A stretch of DNA of 64,000 nucleotides from UMGS1663 sp046964515 (GTDB taxonomy: Bacteria; Bacillota; Clostridia; TANB77; CAG-508): NCBI GenBank assembly GCA_046964515.1, contig JBKUYM010000009.1:22260-86259 (forward strand). Reading direction: 5' to 3'. The notes beneath the pieces are model-generated. The model made no database searches. It was not told where the DNA came from and saw nothing but the letters and a program-made list of their open reading frames with translations. The position numbers and the translations under genes are program-made. Below, piece by piece: positions 41,634-50,631 of the stretch (position 1 is the stretch's first letter; each line of letters starts with the position of its first letter).

Positions 41634-43016
41634 ATGTCAGATAGATTCGCATTAGGTTCATCCTTCAATGCAGATGCCAATTTTAAAAGCGTAAAAGTTG
41701 GTGCTGGAAGTTATGTACTTGAAACAGAACTTAATGAACTACAGGACATTTCTTACTACAGACAACAACAATTTGTAAAAGATTACATAGGTGACGGTTT
41801 AATGAATATAGGAAGCCTGTCTTATAAAGACGGCTTCCTTACATTAGATAATGAAGTTGCTGTAGTAGGAGGTTATTTAATAGACATTACACATTTATCA
41901 TGTGAAATACTAAGAGGTCATCACGCTTACCTTAAAGTTTGGGAAGAAGAAAAAGCATACACTGACATTATAAAATTTAAAGGTAATGCTCAAGAGAGTA
42001 GAGTGGTAGCTAATAGTATGTGGGATGAACGTGTAAATGAGGAAACAACAAGAAGAATACAAATAATGTATGACTTGGTGACAGATAATTCAGATAAAAA
42101 TGCGACATACCTAGATATAGGGTATTTAGGAGCAGATACCTTTAATGTAACAGTAAGTACTAAAGGGCATAACACCACTAAATTTACTTATGAGTGTATA
42201 GCTAAAGAGGGTCAAACTGTTATAGATTTCCCTAGAGCGTATGCCTTTGGTAAAAGTACAATGCTAGTATTTATTGATGGACTTCTATTAATGCCCGAAG
42301 ACTATGTGGAAGTAGACAGTAAATGTATTAGATTCAATATTGAAATACATGAGGGACAAAAGATTTTCTGTTACGCAGAGAATTATATAAAACCTATAGT
42401 TGGTGAAGGTCATGCTGAAACACATATGGTAGACGGAAATGACCCATTAGATATTACAGACCTAAAAGACGAAGAAGATTTACTAGATAAGTTAAGAGGT
42501 TTATTAGGTAAAGTTGTAATAGACGGAGGGGGATTTGGAGATTTAGATACAGAGCGTGACACAGTATATAGTGGGGGTTTATTTACAGATAGTGCAGATA
42601 TACTAGACCTTAATTTGCCCGATACAGGAAATGATGCTAGAGAACTTGAAATACAAGTAAGTGGAAATAAAGTGTTACAATATCGTTACAAGGGTGAAAC
42701 GTTATGGACTGACTTAATTGACTTTAAAACGTTACAAGGAACAGAAGTAACAGGATTAGATTTAACAGGTAAGAGATTAATGCTTAAAAATTCCAATGGT
42801 ACTTTTGGTAATGCAATAAATTTCCCTAATGTAATAGATGCTCTAACCTCAACAAGTGCTATAAATCCATTGTCTGCTAATCAAGGTAAAGCATTGAAAG
42901 CCTTGATAGATAATATACACACAGGTGGTGGAGAAGTTGATACCTCTAAGATTGAAGCTAATTTAAAAACATATGTGGATACCCTTATTTCAGATGCCAT
43001 TGGAGGTGAGTATTAA
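41634..43016 (+). CDS. Tail fibre protein (putative)
   Basis: A 460-residue protein at ATG 41634 with AGGAGGTG upstream. The N-terminus (LETELNELQDISYYRQQQFV and GDGLMNIGSL) is typical of phage fibre attachment domains in Gram-positive myophages. A middle part (FTYECIAKEGQTVIDFPRAY, MLVFIDGLLL) is a beta module, and the C-terminus has helix-forming repeats (TSTSAINPLSANQGKALKAL) as in fibre trimerisation segments. The stop TAA overlaps the next ATG. Confidence 0.72.
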   Translation: MSDRFALGSSFNADANFKSVKVGAGSYVLETELNELQDISYYRQQQFVKDYIGDGLMNIGSLSYKDGFLTLDNEVAVVGGYLIDITHLSCEILRGHHAYLKVWEEEKAYTDIIKFKGNAQESRVVANSMWDERVNEETTRRIQIMYDLVTDNSDKNATYLDIGYLGADTFNVTVSTKGHNTTKFTYECIAKEGQTVIDFPRAYAFGKSTMLVFIDGLLLMPEDYVEVDSKCIRFNIEIHEGQKIFCYAENYIKPIVGEGHAETHMVDGNDPLDITDLKDEEDLLDKLRGLLGKVVIDGGGFGDLDTERDTVYSGGLFTDSADILDLNLPDTGNDARELEIQVSGNKVLQYRYKGETLWTDLIDFKTLQGTEVTGLDLTGKRLMLKNSNGTFGNAINFPNVIDALTSTSAINPLSANQGKALKALIDNIHTGGGEVDTSKIEANLKTYVDTLISDAIGGEY

Positions 43017-44653
43017 TGAGTACATTAAGTGATTTATTTAGTAATATAGGAACAGCTATACGTAAAGTCACAGGAGAGAGTACTAAGTTAAGACCCACAC
43101 AGTTCGCTAATGTAATAAATAAAATGGCGTATATTGATAATGGGAAAGTGACAGGTAAAGTTAACAGTACAGAGGTTGCTACACCGACAGTCAGCTTTAA
43201 TGTAGATAACGGGTATTTCACTGTAACACAAAATCAACCAGCAGGATTAGTCGCACAAGACATTAAAAAGGCAGGCTATCAATTACCAACTCTTAGTGGT
43301 TCAGCTGTTACACCTTCTAACCAAGACCAAATCGCTGTAAGAAAAGGTAATTATATAGGTGGAGATATAACTGTAAAAGGTGACGCTAACTTAAAAAGTG
43401 AATATATATTACGTGGTAGAAGAATAAATGGAGAAGAAACACCTATAAGTATATTTGGTGTACAAGGTACACTAGAGAGATTAAGAAATTTACCAAAATA
43501 CCATGACGAAGAAATTTATGGTCAGTTAGCTTCTGACTGTGCTAAAAGTTATCACATAGCAAGATGTGTTCTAGGTGTAGAGTTTAAATATAGTCAATCA
43601 CATGGAATATTTGGTGACGGAGTATTAACTGATTCAGAAGGTAGATGTTACATGGACTGTTCTACTTTAGGTGGCTTAGTCGCTCGTAACATACCATTTA
43701 ATAAAAGTCCTTACGCTAAAGCCTATGGTAAAGCTAATGTAACACTAGCAAGTTTGGGATTAGATAAGACATGCGTTTCTAGTTTAAATACTGCTGACCC
43801 TTATTTGGATATGCAGACGCATGAGGACTTTAAATTTTCGTTTAAAACAGGTTACAAAAGTATAAGAACAGCAAGTGAATTGGCAGAGTATTATTATCAA
43901 CAAGGTAGAACGTTACACGTATATGAACCTGGAAACCCTCCGTCATCCTTACCTTCTGATGTAAGAGCTGGAGATATGCTATTTTGGGCAAAAGCTACAG
44001 CAAATGACCACCAAAAATCACGTTTCATGGGAATATCACATGTAGGAATATTTGCAAATGACCCTACAGTATATTTTCAAGTAACAGGAAGTGATGATGC
44101 AGTAGGTAACACTATATTCGCTAGTAACTTTGCAGACCATATGGATGAAGTAGTTTTAATAGTAAGACCCGATTATAGTCCAAAAAAATATGTAACGCCT
44201 AGTGGTGTAAATTTATTACCTCAATATGCTTTTGATAGCTTACAGGTAAATGTAACTAAAACAGTAAATGGGTTAACATTTAAGCCACAAGCCAGTGGGG
44301 GATTTACAGTTCAAGTAACAGACACGTCATCACGTTTAAACCATACAACATTTTATCTATATGGTAAGGAACGTCCTATTACATTAACCCCTGGAACATA
44401 TAAATTAAGTGGTACACCAACACACCCACAAGTTAACTCAACAGGGACATCACTGTTATGGGGATTAAGTGTTAAAAAAGCTGACGGAACAAATATACCT
44501 AATACAAGTGGTGGCGACCATGTATGGGACAGAGGTGCAGGTGATACGTTTACTATAACATCCACAATACAGGTATATGTATATTTCTTCGTGTCAAAGA
44601 GTTTAACAAATACAAGTATGTATTCGGTTAAACCAAGTTTAATTAAACAATAA
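43016..44653 (+). CDS. Tail protein with NlpC/P60-like hydrolase domain
   Basis: A 545-residue protein. The N-terminal ~150 residues resemble a baseplate/fibre connector with TLSDLFSNIGTAIRKVTG, common in Firmicutes phage fibres. Residues about 165-385 form a papain-like domain: Cys215 in CYMDCSTLGG, a Gly-Asp segment VRAGDMLFWAK and His342 in GISHVGIFAN. This is the order of NlpC/P60 enzymes. The C-terminal ~160 residues are a beta-sandwich, possibly carbohydrate binding (TLTPGTYKLSGTPTHPQVNS). It is a second cell-wall hydrolase at the tail tip besides the 1001-residue protein. Confidence 0.75.
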   Translation: MSTLSDLFSNIGTAIRKVTGESTKLRPTQFANVINKMAYIDNGKVTGKVNSTEVATPTVSFNVDNGYFTVTQNQPAGLVAQDIKKAGYQLPTLSGSAVTPSNQDQIAVRKGNYIGGDITVKGDANLKSEYILRGRRINGEETPISIFGVQGTLERLRNLPKYHDEEIYGQLASDCAKSYHIARCVLGVEFKYSQSHGIFGDGVLTDSEGRCYMDCSTLGGLVARNIPFNKSPYAKAYGKANVTLASLGLDKTCVSSLNTADPYLDMQTHEDFKFSFKTGYKSIRTASELAEYYYQQGRTLHVYEPGNPPSSLPSDVRAGDMLFWAKATANDHQKSRFMGISHVGIFANDPTVYFQVTGSDDAVGNTIFASNFADHMDEVVLIVRPDYSPKKYVTPSGVNLLPQYAFDSLQVNVTKTVNGLTFKPQASGGFTVQVTDTSSRLNHTTFYLYGKERPITLTPGTYKLSGTPTHPQVNSTGTSLLWGLSVKKADGTNIPNTSGGDHVWDRGAGDTFTITSTIQVYVYFFVSKSLTNTSMYSVKPSLIKQ

Positions 44654-44667
44654 GGAGGTGATACAAA

Positions 44668-46155
44668 ATGGCAGTAGATTCAACTGTACAATTTAAAAGA
44701 GGTAAGAAGAATGATTTACCTTATGGCTTAGAGGGTGAACCTCTATACTGTACAGATACAAATGAATTATATGTGGGTCAAGGTAAAGACCTTCCACCTA
44801 AACTGATAAATGCAAACGGTACAGGAGGAAGCGGTGGAGGTACAGATTTAGGTTACATAAATGTTTTAGATTTAGGAATAAAACCCGAAGCAAATTTTGA
44901 TAATACGTCTTTATTTAATGATGCTATAAATAAAGGAATAAAAAATTTTTATTTTCCATCAGGTACATATGAACTTAATTTAATATTATCTACGCCTTAC
45001 ATATGCATTAAGGGAGATGGAATTGGTAGAACAATATTTAATCCTCATGTAGACAAAGATGTTATTAATCTACAATATGTAGACAATCCAATACATAATT
45101 GTGAGGTAAGGGATTTAGAAATAAAAAATACAGACTTTACTAATAATAATGGGTTATCAATTAATGGTAATGATAAAGGAGTAAATGCTGTCAATGATAA
45201 TCATTATTTCAAAAATTTAAAAATTTCAAATTTTTTAAATGGGATTTTTATTAAGGATAGAACAATATGTAGTAAGTTTGAAAATATCGAAGTTAGTAAC
45301 AACCACAATAATGGAATCAGAGTGGATTCTATAAAGGCTTCTACTTGTTTTAATAGTAATGTTTTTTATAATATTATTATGGCACGCAATATAAATGAAG
45401 GCTTGTACATTAATACATCACGTAATGGTGCAGATTTTGACCAAATTGCTCTTGTGAATAATTTCATCAATTGTGATGTTGAAGCTAATGCTAATAGTGA
45501 TGGCACTACTAGATTTTATGGTGTATATACTACAGATGTAGACAATATAAATTTTCAAGGATGTTATATTGAAAACAACGCTCAAAAATCTGATAATGGG
45601 GTAAATTTATGTTTTGATGGAGCATTTTGTAGAGGAATTAGTATAACTGGCACATTAATATGGGGTGCAAAATATGCTTTAAAGGTAACTGATAAATGTA
45701 GGGTATTAAGTGGGGAAATTTCAGCAGGTAATAAAATTAGAGGTATCATGGATATAAATAGTCAAGTACACATATCTGAAAGTGGGTTAGTTATTGGATG
45801 TACAATAACGGAAGGTTACGATAATGTAAAAAAATTAAATAAGGATGTATTAGAAAATAGCACTACAACTTTAAATCCTTTTTCAATAGGAATTTCACAT
45901 GACGATACACCTACCCCTAGTGTAAGGAGAAGTAATTATGTTACAACATTTACTTCTAATGAAATAACAAACTTTACAGATGGAGTATTGGGGCAAATTG
46001 TGATTGTAAGACCATATGGAAATGCTATATTGACATTTAATAATGGGACTTATATTCAGTTAAAAGATGATAAGACTTGTACAATAAATCCAAATCAAAC
46101 TATAACCTTCATGAAATATGAGGATAAATGGGTAGAATTATTTAGAAACGTATAA
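44668..46155 (+). CDS. Tail spike with pectate-lyase-like beta-helix
   Basis: A 495-residue protein at ATG 44668 with AAGGAGGTGAT upstream. The first ~50 residues (VQFKRGKKNDLPYGLEGEPL, TNELYVGQG) are a capsule-fibre head domain also seen at the start of the protein at 47342. A Gly-rich linker follows, then the start of a right-handed beta-helix (DNTSLFNDAINKGIKNFYFP, YICIKGDGIGRTIF) with Asn-rich coils through residue ~380. Base composition is more AT-rich with different codon choice (AAT, TTT) than the neighbours, which fits recent exchange of a receptor-binding gene. Confidence 0.82.
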   Translation: MAVDSTVQFKRGKKNDLPYGLEGEPLYCTDTNELYVGQGKDLPPKLINANGTGGSGGGTDLGYINVLDLGIKPEANFDNTSLFNDAINKGIKNFYFPSGTYELNLILSTPYICIKGDGIGRTIFNPHVDKDVINLQYVDNPIHNCEVRDLEIKNTDFTNNNGLSINGNDKGVNAVNDNHYFKNLKISNFLNGIFIKDRTICSKFENIEVSNNHNNGIRVDSIKASTCFNSNVFYNIIMARNINEGLYINTSRNGADFDQIALVNNFINCDVEANANSDGTTRFYGVYTTDVDNINFQGCYIENNAQKSDNGVNLCFDGAFCRGISITGTLIWGAKYALKVTDKCRVLSGEISAGNKIRGIMDINSQVHISESGLVIGCTITEGYDNVKKLNKDVLENSTTTLNPFSIGISHDDTPTPSVRRSNYVTTFTSNEITNFTDGVLGQIVIVRPYGNAILTFNNGTYIQLKDDKTCTINPNQTITFMKYEDKWVELFRNV

Positions 46156-46158
46156 TTA

Positions 46159-46212
46159 ATTCACAATTTGAATATTGTGAATAAAATGGCAGTGAAGGTA
46201 TTTCCCTCACTG
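46159..46212 (+). other. Two hairpins between tail genes
   Basis: A 9-bp stem ATTCACAAT/ATTGTGAAT (46159-46167, 46174-46182) is followed by CAGTGAAGG/CCCTCACTG (46190-46198, 46204-46212, one mismatch). No T-run follows. They may mark the border of the exchanged spike gene or act as processing signals. Confidence 0.45.
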
Positions 46213-46243
46213 ATACACTATAATAAAGGAGAGGTGATATTGT

Positions 46244-46750
46244 ATGGCAACTACAACGATTGATAAATTATCAGAACTATTAAGTTTAACTCCAGGTTCT
46301 GACTTTATACCCGTAATGTCGGGAGGTAAGACAAAAAAGGTTTCAATACAAAGTATTATAGACAAAACACATGACACTTTTAGAGTGTTAGGTGATGACA
46401 ATGTTAAATACATTTTAGAAGTTGTAAATGGTGAATTAAGAGCTGTACCCGAGGAAAAACCTAGTGAAACAGAAGACCCATTGGCTACACTTAAAAAGAA
46501 CCAAATTTTACTTAGTAAGAAAAACTTGGCAAAATATTTAGAGGAACATCCACTATTTAGTACGTGTAAATATGAAGAAGGAAGATACTATAACGTAACG
46601 GCAGAAAAACAGCAACAATTAACAAGTAAAGTTTTAATGGCAACAATGTATGCTCAAATAGGTATGCCTTATAACTTAACTTGGAATGATACAGGGATGT
46701 ATGTGAGAGTTGGAAACTGTCACAGTTACAAAGATTATCTATGGAAATAG
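46244..46750 (+). CDS. Tail-associated hypothetical protein
   Basis: A 168-residue protein at ATG 46244 with GAGAGGTGATATTGT upstream. The first ~50 residues (TIDKLSELLSLTPGSDFIPV, KVSIQSIIDKT) resemble short tail fibre head modules. A Glu-rich linker (EEKPSETEDP) and a helical end follow. It overlaps a 51-residue frame at its 3' end. Confidence 0.62.
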   Translation: MATTTIDKLSELLSLTPGSDFIPVMSGGKTKKVSIQSIIDKTHDTFRVLGDDNVKYILEVVNGELRAVPEEKPSETEDPLATLKKNQILLSKKNLAKYLEEHPLFSTCKYEEGRYYNVTAEKQQQLTSKVLMATMYAQIGMPYNLTWNDTGMYVRVGNCHSYKDYLWK

Positions 46751-46896
46751 ATGCCTATGTAACGCCTTTAGTATCATTACAGCAAACTATGGAAGTAACA
46801 ATAAATGAATGTGCAACACAGGAAGAAGTTTTAGCAGTAAATGTTAAGTATACAGATGAACAGGTTAAAAAATGGTTGGAAACACACACTCTATAA
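46741..46896 (+). CDS. Possible 51-aa protein
   Basis: ATG 46741 overlaps the previous stop (ATGGAAATAG). The frame encodes MEIDAYVTPLVSLQQTMEVT and ends VKKWLETHTL. Position and size resemble XkdX-type small tail proteins, but similarity is not clear and no good ribosome-binding site is seen. The next membrane gene starts within it. Confidence 0.4.
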   Translation: MEIDAYVTPLVSLQQTMEVTINECATQEEVLAVNVKYTDEQVKKWLETHTL

Positions 46897-47140
46897 AAAC
46901 TCTGTAATATTCTTTATCTTTGGCGTTTCTTATGTATTCCTAGAAGTCTTTTACAGAGGACATAGTGCAACATCTATGTTCTTTGTAGGAGGTTTATGTG
47001 GATTGCTAATAGGATTAATCAATGAGGTTACTCCTAAAATGCCCGTTTTATTACAGATGTTATTAGGAAGTGTTATTGTTACATGCATTGAATTTGTTAC
47101 AGGTTACATACTTAATATAAAACTTGGGTTACACATATGA
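46841..47140 (+). CDS. Membrane protein, putative ABC transporter type IV / holin-like, ends at an in-frame UGA
   Basis: A 99-residue membrane protein with helices around 25-40 (FFIFGVSYVFLEVFYRG), 45-65 and 70-90. FYRGHSATSMFFVGGLCGLL and LINEVTPKMPVLLQMLLGS match a family of phage and clostridial membrane proteins often annotated as putative ABC transporter permease (PF06541-like) and found near lysis genes. These proteins normally continue WDYSN... after GYILN.xLG. Here the Trp is TGA (47138-47140) and the frame continues (see 47141-47266). The exact start is uncertain; ATG 46841 overlaps the 51-residue frame. Confidence 0.65.
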   Translation: MLSIQMNRLKNGWKHTLYKNSVIFFIFGVSYVFLEVFYRGHSATSMFFVGGLCGLLIGLINEVTPKMPVLLQMLLGSVIVTCIEFVTGYILNIKLGLHI

Positions 47141-47266
47141 GATTACAGTAACTTGAAATTTAATATATTAGGTCAAATTAGTTTGTTGTTTAGTGTGTTA
47201 TGGTTTTTCCTTAGCTTCATTGTTATACATATGGATGACATTTTAAGGGATAATGTACTAAAATAG
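47141..47266 (+). other. In-frame continuation after UGA
   Basis: In the same frame after TGA come 41 residues: DYSNLKFNILGQISLLFSVL then WFFLSFIVIHMDDILRDNVLK and TAG 47264-47266. This is the conserved C-terminus of the family, including a fourth membrane helix. The terminator at 47267 begins directly after this second stop, which suggests that the full-length frame was, or still is, the gene. Confidence 0.7.
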
Positions 47267-47294
47267 ATAACAGGGCGTTATGCCCTGTTATTTT
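47267..47294 (+). terminator. Strong intrinsic terminator
   Basis: A perfect 10-bp stem ATAACAGGGC (47267-47276) with GCCCTGTTAT (47282-47291), loop GTTAT, then TTT. It starts one base after the TAG that closes the extended frame of the membrane protein. Confidence 0.8.
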
Positions 47295-47341
47295 AATAAT
47301 AGGAAAGATATAGTATAATAAAAATATGGAGGTGAAAGTAT

Positions 47342-49051
47342 ATGACTACAGGTAACAGAACACGAAAAGGTCAGATACAATTTAAACATGGATTTGCTAG
47401 AGATGTGCCAAAGCGTATGTCAGTAGCAGAACCTGGATTTTCAGTAGATACCTTAGATTTATACATAGGTATGGGTTCTACTAAACCCCCAGTAAATATC
47501 ACTGGGGGATTAAAAGAACAAATAAAAGCAGTACAACAACAATTAGAAGAATTTGGGACAAGAAAATTTCAAACAGATTTAATAGATACAACAACATTAG
47601 AAAAAGTAGGGAGCATATTTATAGATACAGAAGGTATTAAATTCGTAGATAATGACGGGAACATTTTAATAAAAATTGGTTCTGATTTTGACTCCGTTTT
47701 TCAAAGTGTTACAGCAACAGATATAAATTGGGAAACATTACAATTATTACGTGTAACAAAGGAAGTACCAAGTACCTTATATGTAACTCCAAATGCAACA
47801 GGTGACGGAACAGGACGTAATACTTCAAATAAAGCTGACAGTATAGAGGATATTGCTAGATATATTAAATCCTTTGGGTGTTACTTAGATAAAGATGTTA
47901 CAGTAAAAATTGAGAATGGAGATTATTACAATTTAGACAAACCCGTATTTGAGGGGTTAATAGGTAATGGAAAGATAACATTAGATTTTAGTAAAGAAGT
48001 TAAAGGTCAGTATGCAATAAAAGCATGTAACAATACAGTGATATTACAAATAGAAGGGCAAAGATATAATCATTTAAGTGATGTAGGAGCAGTATTAGAT
48101 AGTCCTAAAGGATGTAACGCTTTATTAGTAGCAGATAATGCGACAATAAAAGTAAAAGGTATACGTAGTAAAAAGATAACGGATACAACATTTATAGACA
48201 CGTTTGCTTTAGTAGAAAATGGAGGTGTCATATTTGTTAATAACTGTGACGTGGCACAATATGAAAACCAATATTATGGTAATAACATGTTTACAATACA
48301 TGACCAAAACAATATAGGTAATTGTACAAGACGTTTAGCTGGTACAAGTGGTGTAATGTATTACGGGGGTTACAGAATAAATCCTAAGAATAGTAATGAA
48401 TTAGATTCTTTATCTTTTGTGGCGTTACATAATTACACTTCACCAAACAATTCTACAGGTAAAGATAGTTTATATGTGCCATCAGCAAGTGGTGGAGGTA
48501 GTGAAGGTGGAGGTGAAACTCCTAGTCCTAATCCTAACCCACCTGTTACGCCACCCGAGGAAGTACGTAAGACAGTAAGTAAGGTATTTGATTTAACTAA
48601 TCTACACACTACAGTGAGTGGAAGTGGTTTATTTACAAGTGCTAAAACTAAACAAATGGGTCAAGGTCACTGGGTTAATTCTAATGGTAACGCGTACCAA
48701 AATCATACAGGTCACGGTACAATTCCAACAGAAGTTAAAACTTATGTATCAGATGCAATAGAAGGTACAGTTGAAATATCACTTACATTACACAGAGTAA
48801 ATTCGGGTCATGGTTATGCTGGAGCAGTACCAGTACCAAAAGTAAAACGCCCTAATGGAGCATATTACAATGAGGGCAAAGGTGTTGCACGTAACAGTAA
48901 CATCACTTTAAATTTACCTAGTGATATTGTTACAGCAATATGTGACGGAAGTATGACAGAGGTACAAACTTATTCTTCTAGTCAAAATGATTATGCGTTC
49001 TTTGATGTGGCTTCAATTAAAGTAACGTGTACAAAGATAATACAAGTATAG
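47342..49051 (+). CDS. Tail spike/fibre protein, receptor-binding candidate
   Basis: A 569-residue protein at ATG 47342 with GGAGGTGAAAGTAT upstream. The head module (IQFKHGFARDVPKRMSVAEP, TLDLYIGMGSTKPP) resembles that of the protein at 44668. A probable beta-helix begins near residue 140 (LYVTPNATGDGTGRN). A Gly/Ser/Pro linker lies at about 380-410 (GGGETPSPNPNPPVTPPEEV), then a C-terminal globular beta domain. It directly precedes the endolysin gene. Confidence 0.75.
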   Translation: MTTGNRTRKGQIQFKHGFARDVPKRMSVAEPGFSVDTLDLYIGMGSTKPPVNITGGLKEQIKAVQQQLEEFGTRKFQTDLIDTTTLEKVGSIFIDTEGIKFVDNDGNILIKIGSDFDSVFQSVTATDINWETLQLLRVTKEVPSTLYVTPNATGDGTGRNTSNKADSIEDIARYIKSFGCYLDKDVTVKIENGDYYNLDKPVFEGLIGNGKITLDFSKEVKGQYAIKACNNTVILQIEGQRYNHLSDVGAVLDSPKGCNALLVADNATIKVKGIRSKKITDTTFIDTFALVENGGVIFVNNCDVAQYENQYYGNNMFTIHDQNNIGNCTRRLAGTSGVMYYGGYRINPKNSNELDSLSFVALHNYTSPNNSTGKDSLYVPSASGGGSEGGGETPSPNPNPPVTPPEEVRKTVSKVFDLTNLHTTVSGSGLFTSAKTKQMGQGHWVNSNGNAYQNHTGHGTIPTEVKTYVSDAIEGTVEISLTLHRVNSGHGYAGAVPVPKVKRPNGAYYNEGKGVARNSNITLNLPSDIVTAICDGSMTEVQTYSSSQNDYAFFDVASIKVTCTKIIQV

Positions 49052-49064
49052 GAGGTAGATATTT

Positions 49065-49943
49065 ATGAGTAAATATTTAGTAGGAATAGATGCTGGGCAT
49101 AGCTTAGTAACAGACGGGAAAAGAACCCCACCAATTTTAGCAGATATAAAAGATGCTAAAGGTAATGTAATAAAGAAAAAAGGTCAAATAATACATGAAT
49201 ATGAGTTTAACAAAAGAGTGTCATATGCACTAGGTGATGCCCTTAAAAGATGTCACCTAGGTGTGGCATATTCGGGATTTAAAGATAACACAGATACACC
49301 TTTAGCCACTAGGGCAAAACATTTTAATAATTTAGGTGTAGATTTAGTTGTATCTAATCACTTTAACGCTAGTGGTAACTGTTTAAAATTCCAAACTAGA
49401 GTAAAAGGTTTATTAGTATTAAAAACTAGAGGTTGTTCTTCTAAATCCGTTTCTTTAGCAAATAAGGTACATGCCGAATTAAAAAAAGCATTACAACCCG
49501 AAAGAGATTATGGTGTAGTACAAGACACTGAAATGTGTGGATTTACTCTTGCAATACTTAGACAAACACATGCACCAGCTATTTTAGTAGAATATGGCTT
49601 TATGGATTATTGGAAAGAAGCTAAACACATGTTAGACGAGGATTTCATTGAAAAATGTGCTGAAGCAACAGCAAGAGGTGTATGTAAACAATTAGGTGTA
49701 ACATATATAGCTAAAGGTGTACAACATCATACTGAATTACCTAAATATGTTAGGATAATAAAACCAGTCAACTTTAGAAGTGAACCAAGTTGGGAAGATG
49801 ATGTTGTTATAAAAGAGTTAGAAGTGGGAACAGCTTTAACTGTTTTAGATAAAGTTAAAGTAGGCTCTAGTTATATGTATAAAACACCATATGGTTACGT
49901 TACAGCAAATGAAACATGGGTAGAACCTGTGTATAAATATTAG
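49065..49943 (+). CDS. Endolysin: N-acetylmuramoyl-L-alanine amidase with SH3
   Basis: Cleaves the amide bond between muramic acid and the stem peptide. The 292-residue protein has an Amidase_3 domain (1-210): His12 in GIDAGHS, Glu45 or Glu47 in IIHEYEF, His99 in VVSNHFNA and catalytic Glu176 in ILVEYGFMD, matching the zinc-binding set. Residues about 225-290 form an SH3 cell-wall binding domain (KYVRIIKPVNFRSEPSWEDD). No signal peptide, so it needs the holin encoded next. ATG 49065 follows AGGAGGTAG. Confidence 0.93.
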   Translation: MSKYLVGIDAGHSLVTDGKRTPPILADIKDAKGNVIKKKGQIIHEYEFNKRVSYALGDALKRCHLGVAYSGFKDNTDTPLATRAKHFNNLGVDLVVSNHFNASGNCLKFQTRVKGLLVLKTRGCSSKSVSLANKVHAELKKALQPERDYGVVQDTEMCGFTLAILRQTHAPAILVEYGFMDYWKEAKHMLDEDFIEKCAEATARGVCKQLGVTYIAKGVQHHTELPKYVRIIKPVNFRSEPSWEDDVVIKELEVGTALTVLDKVKVGSSYMYKTPYGYVTANETWVEPVYKY

Positions 49944-49952
49944 GACTACACT

Positions 49953-49967
49953 CTTTGCATTGCAAAG
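49953..49967 (+). other. Short inverted repeat between endolysin and holin
   Basis: CTTTGC (49953-49958) ATT GCAAAG (49962-49967). Without a T-run it is a hairpin or operator-like site rather than a terminator. Confidence 0.4.
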
Positions 49968-49998
49968 ATGTAATACATAATTAAAGGAGGGATGCTTT

Positions 49999-50277
49999 AT
50001 GGAAGCATTAGTAAGTCAATATCTTACAGGAGAATTAGCTTTATTAGTAACTTGTTTAATGATTATAGGTAAAGTACTTAAAACGTATAAATACCTAGAT
50101 AACAAATGGATTCCTTTAGTATTATTACCAATTTCTATTGTTATAGTTTTCGGTATAAAAGGAATTGATTACGTTAATTTTTTAATCGCAATTTTATGTT
50201 GGGGTGTAGCAATAGGTGTACACCAAACATATAAACAAGTTACAGGAGTAAAGAGTGATGTAACAGACAAGAAGTAG
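49999..50277 (+). CDS. Holin
   Basis: A 92-residue membrane protein with hydrophobic segments at about residues 8-24, 36-52 and 57-76, and a charged C-terminus (KSDVTDKK). Size, three segments, and position right after the amidase are typical of phage holins. ATG 49999 follows AAAGGAGGGATGCTTT. It forms the membrane lesion that releases the endolysin. Confidence 0.82.
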   Translation: MEALVSQYLTGELALLVTCLMIIGKVLKTYKYLDNKWIPLVLLPISIVIVFGIKGIDYVNFLIAILCWGVAIGVHQTYKQVTGVKSDVTDKK

Positions 50278-50286
50278 GTGAGCGTT

Positions 50287-50586
50287 ATGGATAACGAAAA
50301 ATACCTACTACAAGTGTTACAGGATATTGCTCAAATGAACTCTACTTTACAGGGAATACAAAATGACATAAAAGACATTCAGAAAATCGTTAAAAAAGTG
50401 GACGTAATAGAAGAAGATGTAAAACACATGCAGAAGGAATTAGATGGAATGGAAAATATAGCAAGTAGAGTACTTCCCTTAGAAGAAAGGGTTAAACTTT
50501 TAGAGGATAAACATAAAGCAACGAGTGGGGCGATTATAACAATTATTTCTGCTTTAGTAGTGGAATTTTTTAGTCACTTCTTTTAA
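50287..50586 (+). CDS. XhlA-like lysis-associated membrane protein
   Basis: A 99-residue protein. ATG 50287 follows AGGTGAG; a GTG at 50278 in the same frame is upstream of the better spacing. Residues 5-75 form a long coiled coil (MQKELDGMENIASRVLPLEE), and the end is one membrane helix (GAIITIISALVVEFFSHFF). This is the layout of hemolysin XhlA proteins that cooperate with holins. Confidence 0.8.
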   Translation: MDNEKYLLQVLQDIAQMNSTLQGIQNDIKDIQKIVKKVDVIEEDVKHMQKELDGMENIASRVLPLEERVKLLEDKHKATSGAIITIISALVVEFFSHFF

Positions 50587-50592
50587 ACTTGG

Positions 50593-50617
50593 AAGACAGC
50601 TGTAATGGCTGTCTTTT
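50593..50617 (+). terminator. Intrinsic terminator of the lysis cassette
   Basis: The stem AAGACAGC (50593-50600) with GCTGTCTT (50608-50615) runs into TTTT. It separates the virion and lysis block from the replication block. Confidence 0.75.
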
Positions 50618-50631
50618 CTTGTTTCGGTCGC

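Noticed and set aside
46841..47266. Genetic code 4 (UGA = Trp) for the whole phage
   Set aside because: TGA ends several well-supported genes (for example at 24632, 25479, 26020, 34456, 35481) where read-through would run into the next gene, and conserved Trp elsewhere are TGG.
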